Source: Mucilaginibacter polytrichastri
GTDB taxonomy: Bacteria > Bacteroidota > Bacteroidia > Sphingobacteriales > Sphingobacteriaceae
DNA: 64,000 bases
Reading direction: 5' to 3'
Assembly (NCBI RefSeq): GCF_001911425.1
Contig: NZ_MPPL01000001.1
Location: 4,107,243 to 4,171,242, forward strand
Both the position numbers and the translations under genes were made by a program. Positions 63,768 through 64,000 of the stretch are shown in pieces. The notes under the pieces were generated by a model. The model was given only the letters and a program-made list of their open reading frames with translations, had not been told where the DNA came from and ran no database searches. How positions within the stretch are numbered: the first letter of the stretch is position 1; each line of letters opens with the position of its first letter.

Positions 63768-64000
63768 ATGAGAGGATTAACTAAAAAAACAGCATTGATT
63801 ACAGGCGGTGCATCCGGATTAGGTAAAGCAATTGCAGAAAGGCTTACCGAAGAAGGCGCAACAGTTGTAATAGCTGATTTAAATGAAGATGCAGGAAAAG
63901 AATTAGCCGAAAAACTTAAAGGTTACTTTATTAAAACCAATGTTACCGATGCCGCATCGGTAGAGGCTGCCGTGGCATATACGGTAGAAAAGGCCGGCAA
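63768..64000 (+). CDS. short-chain dehydrogenase/reductase, 3' truncated by window
   Basis: The first 77 codons are visible. ALITGGASGLGKAIAERL is the TGxxxGxG cofactor-binding motif of an SDR and VVIADLNEDAGKELAEKL follows; the Asp in IADLN suggests NAD preference. The catalytic Ser-Tyr-Lys lies beyond the window edge. Substrate unknown. Confidence 0.88.
   Translation, partial: MRGLTKKTALITGGASGLGKAIAERLTEEGATVVIADLNEDAGKELAEKLKGYFIKTNVTDAASVEAAVAYTVEKAG

Overview
The window looks like a Sphingobacteriaceae chromosome (Bacteroidota, Mucilaginibacter/Pedobacter-like). This rests on protein family content (TamB-like giant protein, LptF/G permease, fused RibBA, ASPIC/UnbV lipoprotein, Bacteroidota-type tyrosine integrase, AraC regulators), on -7 promoter boxes of the form TAnnTTTG, and on the scarcity of Shine-Dalgarno sequences. 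The genus is an inference; no rRNA or marker search was possible.

Layout. (1) 1-2536: tail of a left-hand element with a small membrane protein and a large serine recombinase whose reading frame runs into a tRNA-Met(CAT) gene. (2) 2537-2613: that tRNA, on the minus strand. (3) 2575-40287: a roughly 37.7 kb integrative mobilizable element bounded by a 40-bp direct repeat of the tRNA 5' half, with its tyrosine integrase (38788-40065) beside the right repeat. It carries a MobF relaxase, a VirD4/TraG-like coupling ATPase, ArdC antirestriction protein, a Toprim primase-like protein and small DNA-binding proteins, but no type IV secretion channel genes, so it presumably uses a helper. (4) 40288-64000: ordinary chromosome with a START-like protein, LptF/G permease, RibBA, TamB-like protein, TsaD, a Tet(X)-like monooxygenase next to an AraC regulator, a hybrid histidine kinase, a degenerate J-domain protein, lipocalin, FG-GAP lipoprotein, bestrophin, M20 peptidase, class III cyclase, a second AraC regulator and the start of an SDR gene.

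The element is a mosaic. Its cargo includes two IS110-family transposases, each preceded by structured non-coding DNA. The second is preceded by a tandem array of eight alternating hairpins (four A-type and four B-type, period about 170 bp), which I consider the most unusual object here and a candidate multi-copy bridge-RNA-like array. Other cargo: an HTTM/DUF5819-like gene pair with an Asp/Gly-rich precursor-like protein that has a hydrophobic C-terminus (an Sdp-like peptide toxin hypothesis); a HipBA toxin-antitoxin pair beside a P4-type integrase and an Mrr-like nuclease; and a secreted-protein block with an L,D-transpeptidase-like protein.

A three-gene cassette of unknown function occurs twice in the element (10852-12715 and 34631-36786), in mirror orientation, with the same divergent layout and nearly the same spacings but strongly diverged proteins. 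This is the best candidate for an undescribed system made of protein genes. Similar terminators with a conserved 19-nt lead-in recur in both the left region and the element. A 240-bp stretch at 34331-34571 has interlocking inverted repeats compatible with a pseudoknotted RNA.
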